The translations under genes and the position numbers were made by a program. Shown piece after piece: positions 17,551 through 24,883 of a DNA stretch of 32,697 nt (its first letter is position 1; every line of letters starts with the position of its first letter). Below the pieces are notes generated by a model, which saw only the letters and a list, made by a program, of their open reading frames with translations, was not told where the DNA came from and ran no database searches. The stretch comes from CAVYHX01 sp963768415 (GTDB taxonomy: Bacteria > Pseudomonadota > Gammaproteobacteria > UBA9214). The stretch lies in NCBI GenBank assembly GCA_963768415.1, contig CAVYHX010000044.1:1-32697 (forward strand), given 5' to 3'.

Positions 17551-18186
17551 ATGAAAAATCGTATCGCAACTAACTGGCGCACCAGCATCATTCTGTCACT
17601 GGCTGCAGCATCGATGACCGGTACGGCAGTGACCTACGCCGGGCCAGGCTGTATGAATGACCAGCGCTACATGAACCGGGGTTATTACCCGTACAGCCCG
17701 GTGGCACCGCAACCCGGCTACGGGCGACCTGCCCCGTACGGTTACTACGCAGGACCGGCCCCGGACGCGCGCAACATGATGCCCCGCTACAACCAGCCTA
17801 TGACGGCACAGCGCGCTAATCCCGGCGGCGTTACCCGGCCGGCCACATCGGCACCGGCCGGTTCCAGGCCTGCGCAGGCCACCGTGGCCGCGTCCAGCCA
17901 GGCGAGTGATGCTGCCGGTGACGCCGTCACCGTGCGTATCTATGGTATGCGTTTCGAGCCGGCCAACCTAACCGTCAAACCCGGCACCACGGTTACCTGG
18001 GTACAGGACAGCCGCATGCCGCATACCGTTACCGGTAAGGCTGGCGGGATGCGCTCGAACACCCTGAACACCCGTCAGCAATTCAGTCACACCTTCGACG
18101 CAGCCGGCACTTACGACTATGCCTGTGATTTCCATCCATCCATGCAGGGCAGCGTAATCGTCGAAGCAGACGGGATAGGCACCTGA
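17551..18186 (+). CDS. Exported plastocyanin/amicyanin-like cupredoxin with a long linker
   Basis: A 211-residue protein with a Sec signal (LSLAAASMTGTAVTYA) and a Pro/Tyr/Gly- then Ala/Ser-rich linker of about 90 residues (31-122). The C-terminal type 1 copper domain has ligands His158 (in MPHTV), Cys192, His195 and Met198 (ACDFHPSMQG). It should be a periplasmic electron carrier or copper-binding protein. The linker may span the periplasm or tether the domain. GAGGGGAA provides the ribosome site. It leads a likely operon with the DCC protein and small membrane proteins. Confidence 0.88.
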   Translation: MKNRIATNWRTSIILSLAAASMTGTAVTYAGPGCMNDQRYMNRGYYPYSPVAPQPGYGRPAPYGYYAGPAPDARNMMPRYNQPMTAQRANPGGVTRPATSAPAGSRPAQATVAASSQASDAAGDAVTVRIYGMRFEPANLTVKPGTTVTWVQDSRMPHTVTGKAGGMRSNTLNTRQQFSHTFDAAGTYDYACDFHPSMQGSVIVEADGIGT

Positions 18187-18214
18187 GTTGCACCACGGCT
18201 AAGGGGAAAAGCAG

Positions 18215-18580
18215 ATGCCACGACAAACCATCACGTTCTATGACGGAGGCTGCCCACTTTGCCGGCGGGAGATACAGCATTACCGCCGGCTCGATCGCAC
18301 CGGTGCCGTGCAGTGGGTCGACATCAGTGCACCGGGGGTTCAGCTGGAACCCTTCGGTATAACCCGCACTACTGCCATGAGCGTCTTTCACGTGCAGGAC
18401 AGCGCGGGCCGAATGCAAACCGGCGCAGCGGCATTTATTGCGTTATGGAGCGCGTTGCCGTACTACCGCTGGCTGTCAGGAATGCTGCGGTCCCTGCGAC
18501 TCGTGCCGTTGCTTGAGCGCCTGTATGCGCCCTTTGCCCGCTGGCGGCTGGCGCGGCGACAAGGAAATTGCCCTGTATAG
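18215..18580 (+). CDS. DCC-family (DUF393) thiol-disulfide oxidoreductase-like protein
   Basis: The 121-residue protein opens with the family hallmark YDGGCPLC, giving a Cys13-x-x-Cys16 pair in a thioredoxin-like position. Later family features are AAFIALWSALPYYRWL and LERLYAPFARWR. DCC proteins are thought to act in redox reactions, but substrates are unknown. The gene follows the cupredoxin gene by 28 bases. Sharing an operon with a copper protein suggests a role in periplasmic or membrane redox balance, which is inference only. Confidence 0.88.
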   Translation: MPRQTITFYDGGCPLCRREIQHYRRLDRTGAVQWVDISAPGVQLEPFGITRTTAMSVFHVQDSAGRMQTGAAAFIALWSALPYYRWLSGMLRSLRLVPLLERLYAPFARWRLARRQGNCPV

Positions 18581-18601
18581 GCGGCCGCGCATTTGTTCCC
18601 C

Positions 18602-18817
18602 GTGATTAATTGCCGAAGAAAGATCGGCGGCATCCGCACTCTGATTGGCTTCTCGGGAGTCGCGCTTGCCGCTGCCTTCTTCGTCTGGCTGCTGATTGGC
18701 TGGTTCGGCTGGGTGCCGACCATGGTTGATACCTTCGGTGTCGCGGGCATGCGTACACCGGCTTCAATCACCGTGGCGGGGCTGCTCCTTGCCGCAATCG
18801 CATTCTGGGACTGCTGA
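18602..18817 (+). CDS. Small two-helix membrane protein, unknown
   Basis: About 71 residues from GTG 18602 (TTG 18593 is an alternative). A short basic start (CRRKIGGIR) is followed by one long hydrophobic helix (ALAAAFFVWLLIGWFGW), a loop, and a second helix (ITVAGLLLAAIAFW). No good Shine-Dalgarno was seen. It lies 21 bases after the DCC gene in the same direction. Function is unknown. Confidence 0.5.
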   Translation: MINCRRKIGGIRTLIGFSGVALAAAFFVWLLIGWFGWVPTMVDTFGVAGMRTPASITVAGLLLAAIAFWDC

Positions 18818-18855
18818 GAGAGAACTCTAATCAAGACCTGAGGAGGTACGTTGTC

Positions 18856-19041
18856 ATGTTCAAGCTATCCGATATGTTTATCCTGCTCGCCGTGATGGTC
18901 TCGTTCGCCATATCGGCCTATCTATGGTTCAACGGCTTCAAGGATCATGGCATTTTCACCGCGATCTGGGTTCCATCCATTCTCGCGTTTGGCATCTACT
19001 TCAAGCTTGCAACACTCATAGCAAGGAGGGAAGCATCATGA
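18856..19041 (+). CDS. Small two-helix membrane protein, unknown
   Basis: The 61-residue product has two hydrophobic segments (MFILLAVMVSFAISAYLWF and AIWVPSILAFGIYFKLATL) and a short basic end. A strong GAGGAGGT ribosome site precedes ATG 18856. Its stop overlaps the next start (ATGA), so the two small proteins are translationally coupled and may form a complex. I do not recognise a family. Confidence 0.75.
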   Translation: MFKLSDMFILLAVMVSFAISAYLWFNGFKDHGIFTAIWVPSILAFGIYFKLATLIARREAS

Positions 19042-19229
19042 ACGAACCTGACATCCTTTATCCCGCGATCTTCGTATTTACCATGCTGCTGATCGGTCTT
19101 GTGCTCACCATGCGGGAGTTTTCCCGTCTGCAAAAATCGGCTCCACCCAGGCGCAGACAGGACAAACCCGCTACCGGTGAAGAAGCGCAAGAGACCAGCG
19201 CCCGGCTACGGAAAGCGGCTGGCTTCTAG
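19038..19229 (+). CDS. Small single-helix membrane protein, unknown
   Basis: The 63-residue product has one N-terminal transmembrane helix (AIFVFTMLLIGLVLTM) and a charged, basic cytoplasmic-type tail (PPRRRQDKPATGEEAQE). AAGGAGGG gives a good ribosome site inside the previous gene. The design resembles small assembly subunits of respiratory complexes, but no homology is claimed. Confidence 0.7.
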   Translation: MNEPDILYPAIFVFTMLLIGLVLTMREFSRLQKSAPPRRRQDKPATGEEAQETSARLRKAAGF

Positions 19230-19243
19230 CTGCATGGCGGAAA

Positions 19244-19275
19244 GTGCGGGATCGATCGGATGATCGATCCCGCAC
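19244..19275 (+). terminator. Strong 14-bp hairpin just ahead of the SDR start codon
   Basis: A perfect inverted repeat GTGCGGGATCGATC/GATCGATCCCGCAC with loop GGAT ends six bases before ATG 19282. There is no T run. It may end the upstream operon, or fold in the leader of the SDR mRNA, which also lacks a Shine-Dalgarno. Confidence 0.5.
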
Positions 19276-19281
19276 GCAGCA

Positions 19282-19989
19282 ATGAATATAACCATAGTCG
19301 GAGGATCCGGCGGCATCGGCCAGGCCTTTGTCAGGCAGCTGATATTGCGCCCGGATGTCCGCAGCATTCATGCCACGTTCAATCGCAACAAGCCGGAATT
19401 TTCCCATGCCAAGGTCACCTGGCATCCCCTGGACATCACCGATGAAGCGGCGATTCAGGCCTGGTCGGAAAAACCGGGTGACATCGACTGGTTGATCAAC
19501 GCAGCAGGCATGCTCCACACCCCTGACCGGGGTCCTGAAAAAAGTATGCGCCATTTTGACCCCGGCTTTTTCATCGAAAACATGATGACGAATGCCATGC
19601 CCAGCCTGTTACTGGCCAAGCATCTGCAGGTTAACTTCAAACACGGCCGTCCGGCGCTATTTGCCGCTATTTCCGCCCGGGTGGGCAGCATAGAAGATAA
19701 CCGCCTCGGCGGCTGGGTCAGTTACCGCTCATCCAAGGCCGCACTCAACATGTGCCTGAAGACCCTGGCCATCGAATGGCAACGAACATTGCCCAACGTT
19801 GCTGTTGCCGCCCTGCATCCGGGCACAACGAATACCGCATTATCGAGACCCTTTCAGCGGCATGTACCGAAGGGACAGCTCTTCAGTCCGGACCACAGCG
19901 TCGCTTGCATGCTGAACGTACTGGACACCCTGGAGCCGAATGCTACGGGGCAATTCCACGCATTTGACGGTGAAATACTACCCTGGTAA
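19282..19989 (+). CDS. Short-chain dehydrogenase/reductase
   Basis: A 235-residue classical-type SDR. The cofactor loop is GGSGGIG (7-13), LINAAG gives the NAAG strand (about 71-76), and the catalytic pair is Tyr148-x3-Lys152 (YRSSK), with Ser131 or Ser136 as third residue. It resembles the C-factor/YbbO-like SDRs often found in LitR-linked stress clusters. The substrate is unknown. The frame is intact. A hairpin immediately precedes the start, so translation may be controlled or start elsewhere. Confidence 0.88.
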   Translation: MNITIVGGSGGIGQAFVRQLILRPDVRSIHATFNRNKPEFSHAKVTWHPLDITDEAAIQAWSEKPGDIDWLINAAGMLHTPDRGPEKSMRHFDPGFFIENMMTNAMPSLLLAKHLQVNFKHGRPALFAAISARVGSIEDNRLGGWVSYRSSKAALNMCLKTLAIEWQRTLPNVAVAALHPGTTNTALSRPFQRHVPKGQLFSPDHSVACMLNVLDTLEPNATGQFHAFDGEILPW

Positions 19990-20117
19990 CCGGGATTTCG
20001 ACGTTTGTTTGAAACGCGATTCCAGCTCGTTATTCATGGCGCCCGCAACTCCCGCCTCCCTGGTTCACCGGCCAGACCCGGCAATGTGCTTGATATAAAC
20101 CCGGGGGGCAGGAGACA

Positions 20118-20994
20118 ATGAAAAACACTGCTCTTGCGAACCGGTCCACGCTGTCTCGACCCCTTAACGCCTGAATACAAACAGAGGCACTTGCCAACCT
20201 TGCCCCGGGAACACCATTCCATACTGAAACGCCTGCAGCGCGCCTGGCAGCAGCATGTCGTGTTCCGCTCGCGCGTCCCGTACCCGCTATGGCATGAATG
20301 TATCGCGTCGGCGCCGGTACTGGCGCGCCTCGACCACAGGGACCAGCACCGCCTGCGCAAACTGACCGGCCTGTTCCTGCACGAAAAAACCATCACTGCC
20401 GCAGGCGGCCTGAGCATCGATGCCGGCATGCGTGTGTATATCGCGGCTCAGGCCTGTTTGCTGATCCTGAATCTGGACCTCGATTACTTCCGCGGCTGGA
20501 GCGAGGTGATCGTCTACCCGGACACCTTCGTCGTCAGCCGGGAAGAATACGATAGCAGTGGCGTGGTCCACGAAACCCGCCGTGCCCTTGCCGGTGAGTC
20601 CTGGCACCGCGGGCCGGTCATCCTGTCCTGGTCGGATGCCAGACCGGGTGCCAGCCCGCACGGACCGGCGTCCAATGTCATCCTGCACGAATTCGCCCAC
20701 AAACTCGACATGCTCAATGGCGCCGCCAATGGCATGCCGCCCCTGCACCGTGGCATGGTCCGTGAAGCATGGACGGCAGCCCTGTCACAAGCCTATGACA
20801 GCCTGTATCACCAGGTTGAACGCCACCACCACACGGCCATCGATCCCTATGCCGCCGAAAATCCCGCGGAATTCTTCGCGGTCCTGACAGAGGTCTTTTT
20901 TCTGCAACCCGCCCGCCTGCAGCATTTGTATCCCGATGTGTACCGGCAGTTGCGCCTGTACTACCGCCAGGACCCGTTAAGCTGGCCGGCCTGA
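20118..20994 (+). CDS. mtfA: MtfA, M90-family zinc peptidase
   Basis: MtfA in E. coli is a zinc metallopeptidase that binds the repressor Mlc and so influences glucose PTS expression. The signature is intact: HEFAHKLD (HExxH) with the third ligand in NPAEFFAVLTE, and the upstream VIVYPDTFVV. The only well-placed start is ATG 20118, after GGAG. It is out of frame with the body unless one C is dropped from the four-C run at 20160-20163, after which it reads SRPLTPEYKQR. A TTG at 20134 is the in-frame alternative. Confidence 0.88.
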
Positions 20995-21044
20995 CCTGGA
21001 TACAATTAATTCAGACGAGACGCATGCCTGCTGACGACAAGCTT

Positions 21045-21330
21045 GTTGGCCGAATGAATTCGGCCCTACTCAATCTAAACTGTAGAGTCGAATTCATTCG
21101 ACCAGCAGCGCTGCATCGCCATCCAGTCTAACCTGTAGGGTCGAATTCATTCGACCAGCAGCGTTACATCGCCATCCAGTCTAACCTGTAGGGTCGAATT
21201 CATTCGACCAGCAGCGTTACATCGCCATCCAGTCAAACCTGTAGGGTCGAATTCATTCGACCAGCAGCGTTGCTATGACTGTTGGCCGAATACCCGATAA
21301 AGCGCCGGGCACAAGTGAATTCGGCCCTAC
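21045..21330. repeat. 53-bp tandem repeat array with inverted flanking copies
   Basis: Four copies start at 21081, 21134, 21187 and 21240, an exact 53-bp step, with few mismatches. Each holds the palindrome GGTCGAATTCATTCGACC. Inverted relatives (TTGGCCGAATGAATTCGGCC) flank the array at 21045 and, interrupted, at about 21280-21330. The same element recurs at 29153-29250. It resembles an intergenic palindromic (REP-like) family. There are no variable spacers. From 21331 to 21464 nothing was recognised. Confidence 0.85.
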
Positions 21331-21464
21331 AATGGTAATCTACTCGCCGATTCGGGGAAGAACCACAATTAAAAAGACCGGATTGCAATTGCTAACCCGG
21401 CCCGCACACCGAAAGCCGCGACAATGGTGTCCACAAGCAGCTGCACAGGTTAACCACTATCCTC

Positions 21465-22162
21465 ATGCTGGAAACATTGCTGACCAACTATGGCTACCCG
21501 ATCCTCACCATCGGCACCTTCCTGGAAGGCGAGACCATCATGGTGCTGGGTGGTCTTTTTGCGCACCTGGGTTACCTGTCGCTGCCCTGGGTGATTGTGT
21601 GCGGGTTTTGCGGGACCCTGTGCGGTGACCAGTTATATTTCTTTCTCGGCCGGCGCCACGGCAAGGGCCTGCTGACGCGCCACCCGGCCTGGCAGGCACG
21701 TACGGACACGGTATTGGAGAAACTGGAACGACACCAGACGCTGCACGTGGCCGCCTGCCAGGGACTGATTCTGGGTGCGGTCATCGGCGGCATCACGGTC
21801 CGGGACAACAGTTTCGCCGGCAGCTTGTGGGATTGGGTGCACCCCTTCCCGATGCTTGTTGCCGCCGGTGTTGTCTGCGGGTACGCCCTGCTCGGCGCAA
21901 CATTCCTCATTATCAAGATGACCGGGGAAATTCAGCGGCGCACCTACCGGCGCGCACGTCTCAGCGCCTGGGCTGTATACACGCGCCGTTTGTCTACAGC
22001 CTGCTTATTTTCCTGTGTTCGTTTGCCGGCCTTGCGATCAGCCTGTATCCCTACCTGCTGCCGACCATGCTGATCTACAACGGTTATCAATATTTTGTGT
22101 TTCGCGGCAAGGTATCACAGCAGAGCTATCATGATGAACAGATGCCGCTACCGCCCGGTTGA
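21465..22162 (+). pseudogene. DedA N-terminus joined to fragments of cytochrome bd oxidase subunit II (CydB)
   Basis: The first 95 or so residues are DedA-family: ILTIGTFLEGETIMVLGG, then GDQLYFFLGRRHGKGLL. After HQTLHVAA the sequence becomes CydB: CQGLILGAVIGGITV, SLWDWVHPFPMLVAAG, GYALLGATFLIIKMTGEIQ. A frame change near 21960-21990 is followed by the CydB tail (FAGLAISLYPYLLP, then YQYFVFRGKV), with its usual loop before the last helix missing. Neither protein is complete, and no cydA is present. This is a deletion-derived composite, either genuine or from assembly. It ends 24 bases before the convergent zntB stop. Confidence 0.7.
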
Positions 22163-22186
22163 TACCCCCGATTCCCGCAGCAACCA

Positions 22187-23160
22187 TCACATCCATTTCT
22201 TGCGCTTGAACAGCCAGATCTGAATGGCAACAATCAACACCAGGAATACGGAGAAAATCACAAAGGATCCCTTGTAATCAGCCCCCGGGATACCGCCAAC
22301 ATTAATACCCAGCAGGCCGGTCAAAAAACCCAGCGGCAGGAAGATAGCGGCAACAATCGACAGGACATACATGGTACGGTCCATTTTCTCGGACAAACGG
22401 CTTATCAGTTCTTCCTGCACCACCACCGCACGCTCCCTGATCAGGTCCAGGTCTTCGACCAGCCGGGTGGTGCGGTCTGCACTTTCCCGCAGGCGCTGCC
22501 GGTCCATGTCACTCAGCCATTCCACCTTTTCGCTGAACAGCCGCGCCACCGCCTCGCGTTGCGGCGCCAGGTAGCGGCGCAGGCCGATGGCATGGCGGCG
22601 CAATTCCGCGATCTTCGGGCGCAGTTCATAGGATTCCATGGTCAACACCGCTTCCTCCAGGTCATCCACCTCGTCGCTGATGCCGTCAACGACATCGGCC
22701 ATGCGTTCCACCATCCTGTCGGTGAGCGACTCCGCAAATTCTCCGGCATTATGCGGCCCGACGCCTCTTTCGATGGCCTCACCCAGCTCGGCGGTGGCAT
22801 GCAGGCGCCGCCTGCGGGTGGTGATAATCCGCTTGCCATCGGTCCACATGCGCACGGCCACCATGTCCTCGGGATCTGCCCCGGGATTCGGGTTGATTCC
22901 TCGCAGCGTCAGTAACAGCCCAGTTGCACTCAGCATGCACCGCGGCCTGGTCTCCTCGGCCAGCAGGGCCTCGGCAGTAATCTCATCCAGGCCGCTCTCC
23001 CGTGGCACCCACTGCTGCACAAACGGGTCGCTGTACTCGAGGTGCATCCACAACACCCCGTGCTCCGGTTGCCATTGTTTAACCCTGTCCCAGTCCAGCC
23101 TTGCACCGCCGCCCTGTCCGTCCAGCAGATAGGCGTAAGTAATCCGTGGTCATCGGTCAT
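22187..23160 (-). CDS. zntB: ZntB/CorA-family zinc (divalent cation) transporter
   Basis: CorA-fold pentameric transporters have a large cytoplasmic funnel and two C-terminal helices. Seen here: YLLDGQGGGARLDWDRV and LWMHLEYSDPFVQQWV at the N-terminus, the long helical ELRRHAIGLRRYLAPQREA, then the pore motif GINVGGIPG, which is the ZntB form of the CorA GMN loop. The last helix ends in KRKKW. The first 10 residues from ATG 23160 (MTDDHGLL) are out of frame with the rest, and one missing base near 23135 explains this. It is the last gene of the minus-strand membrane operon. Confidence 0.85.
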
Positions 23161-23233
23161 GATGTGTATTCCCGTATCTATAGTACGTAATTGCCTGCGT
23201 TATCCAAAGTCCGGGGGGCGCTTCCGACATCCC

Positions 23234-24289
23234 TCAACGCGGACCCAGGTAACGGTTAAGGGTTTCCTGCCATTCGCTGTCACCGGTATCCTCCAGCAGG
23301 GTGCGATTGAGGATCTCGCGCTGTGCGAAACCGGGCTTCAGGCCGAAGGCGTAGTACTGCCGCTCGATGGATTGCGGCAGGATCTCGATCCCGGGTGCGG
23401 CATCCTTCAGCAGGTAGCGCAGCAGCGGCTCGTCGTAGACCAGTGCATCCGCATCACCCGCTCTCAACAGGTCCAGCCCCTCGCCGGCTGTCGCCACCGG
23501 CAGCGTGCGGATACCGCGCTTTTGCAGGAATTGCTCGCCGGTGGAACCAGCCACGGTGACACAGCGCACCCGGTCCAGGTCATTCACCCCGCGCACAACG
23601 GTGCTCAGCTGGTTTAGGGTAAGCGATGATGCGATTGCCGCGGTAAAGCTCGAAATCGTGATGACACTGACGAACATCCAGATGGTGGCCAGTACCCGGC
23701 CAGTAGCTGTAACCGGTGCCTTGTCGCCATAACCCACCGTGGTCATGGTCACTGCCGACCACCAGAAACCGTTACCGATACCTTCCGCGGCGGAACCGCC
23801 GAACTGACCGGGGTTGCGCCTGTGTTCGACCAGCCACAGCAGGGCGCCCACCGCCAGCAGCAACAGGACCAGCACACCCACGGCACTCAGAAAGGCCGTT
23901 GACAGCAGTTGCTTCACGATGCCGACCCAGCCACCTTTTTGCACCGGGGTGGCTATAGCCAGGCCGGTGGAGTAGAACGGGTGACTGAAATCAATGACCA
24001 CCTCCCGCTCCGGTGTCATGGACAGTGCACCCACCGCCACATCAATATTGCCTGCGGCCAGGCCCTCGATCTGGGCCCGCAGGCTGTCCATCGCCACCCA
24101 TTCGGTCTGCCAGCCCAGGTGCCCGGCAACACGTTGCCACAACTCGACCGAGATACCGGTCCAGCCGCCCTGTTCGTCCGGGATGGCAAAGGGCGGTACC
24201 GGTTTGATGCCGACCCTCAGGGTCTCCGCCGGCGCCTGCATGGACCACAGCGCCAGCAGCAAAGCAAGACAGATATACTTCCTCATCAT
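23234..24289 (-). CDS. GluR0-like ligand-gated potassium channel
   Basis: The 351-residue architecture is that of prokaryotic ionotropic glutamate receptors. A signal peptide is followed by the first half of a periplasmic amino-acid-binding domain (ETLRVGIKPVPPFAI, ligand-type Arg95 in MTPER). An inserted pore has helices at about 126-155 and 193-222 with selectivity filter TTVGYGD (183-189). The second half of the binding domain follows (VAGSTGEQFLQKRG). SSFTAAIASSL after the second helix matches the SYTANLAA gate region of iGluRs. The filter is K+-selective by analogy. The ligand is unknown. ATG overlaps the upstream stop. Confidence 0.88.
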   Translation of the reverse strand: MMRKYICLALLLALWSMQAPAETLRVGIKPVPPFAIPDEQGGWTGISVELWQRVAGHLGWQTEWVAMDSLRAQIEGLAAGNIDVAVGALSMTPEREVVIDFSHPFYSTGLAIATPVQKGGWVGIVKQLLSTAFLSAVGVLVLLLLAVGALLWLVEHRRNPGQFGGSAAEGIGNGFWWSAVTMTTVGYGDKAPVTATGRVLATIWMFVSVITISSFTAAIASSLTLNQLSTVVRGVNDLDRVRCVTVAGSTGEQFLQKRGIRTLPVATAGEGLDLLRAGDADALVYDEPLLRYLLKDAAPGIEILPQSIERQYYAFGLKPGFAQREILNRTLLEDTGDSEWQETLNRYLGPR

Positions 24290-24786
24290 CTTCTCCCGGT
24301 GTTTCTCAGGTTTGTCTGCGGCTGTGCCATGTGCGGCATCAGGCGCAGTAACAGCTGCAGACGGAATTCGTCACGACTGACAGCACGCTGGATTGCTGCC
24401 AGCGTGCGCTGGATCCGCGACCGCAAGAGCTGTTGTGCGAATGCAAACTGAATCGCAGCAGCCAGCAGACTTCCTGTCACGACCGCCGCGGCGCCCCAGC
24501 GCATGCCGAAGAGTCCACCGGCGACGATGCAGAGCAGCGTATCGGGCAACAAAAACGTCGTTGCCAGGATGAACAGCCCGATAAAGGCGAGTACGCCCCA
24601 CGGGCCCAGCTGCGTGATCCATGCCTCGATTGCAATGATGTGATGCTTGATTTCATGTCCACCAATTATGATGGCGACGACCAGCAGCAGTCCAACCGCC
24701 AGGTAAGGAAGCATTGAGCGCGTGTAGGCCCGCGCCAGGAAGCGTCGAACCCGTTCAGTTGTGTCTATATTTTTTCCGTCGTCCAT
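24286..24786 (-). CDS. TVP38/DedA-family membrane protein, C-terminally truncated
   Basis: The 166-residue protein has an N-terminal helix (MLPYLAVGLLLVVAIII), then the VTT-domain core LGPWGVLAFIGLFILATTFLLP and CIVAGGLFGMRWGAAAVV. It reaches LQLLLRLMPHM and then ends in an unrelated tail. Family members continue for roughly 60 more residues through two helices after the LLRL(S/T)P motif. The missing part suggests a deletion next to the following gene. The stop overlaps the GluR0-like ATG. An ATG at 24786 was chosen because the longer upstream extension is basic, unlike the family, and overlaps no ribosome site. Confidence 0.65.
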   Translation of the reverse strand: MDDGKNIDTTERVRRFLARAYTRSMLPYLAVGLLLVVAIIIGGHEIKHHIIAIEAWITQLGPWGVLAFIGLFILATTFLLPDTLLCIVAGGLFGMRWGAAAVVTGSLLAAAIQFAFAQQLLRSRIQRTLAAIQRAVSRDEFRLQLLLRLMPHMAQPQTNLRNTGRR

Positions 24787-24883
24787 CAAAGTCCCTCTTG
24801 CTGATATTCGTCCTGCCTGCAGGAGTGAACTGCGTCCGCGATCTTTGCGTTGCAGATCCTTGCACGCCCTGTCCAGAACTGCT

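Noticed and set aside
21081..21292. CRISPR-like look of the 53-bp array
   Set aside because: The whole 53-bp unit is repeated, there are no variable spacers, and no cas genes are present.
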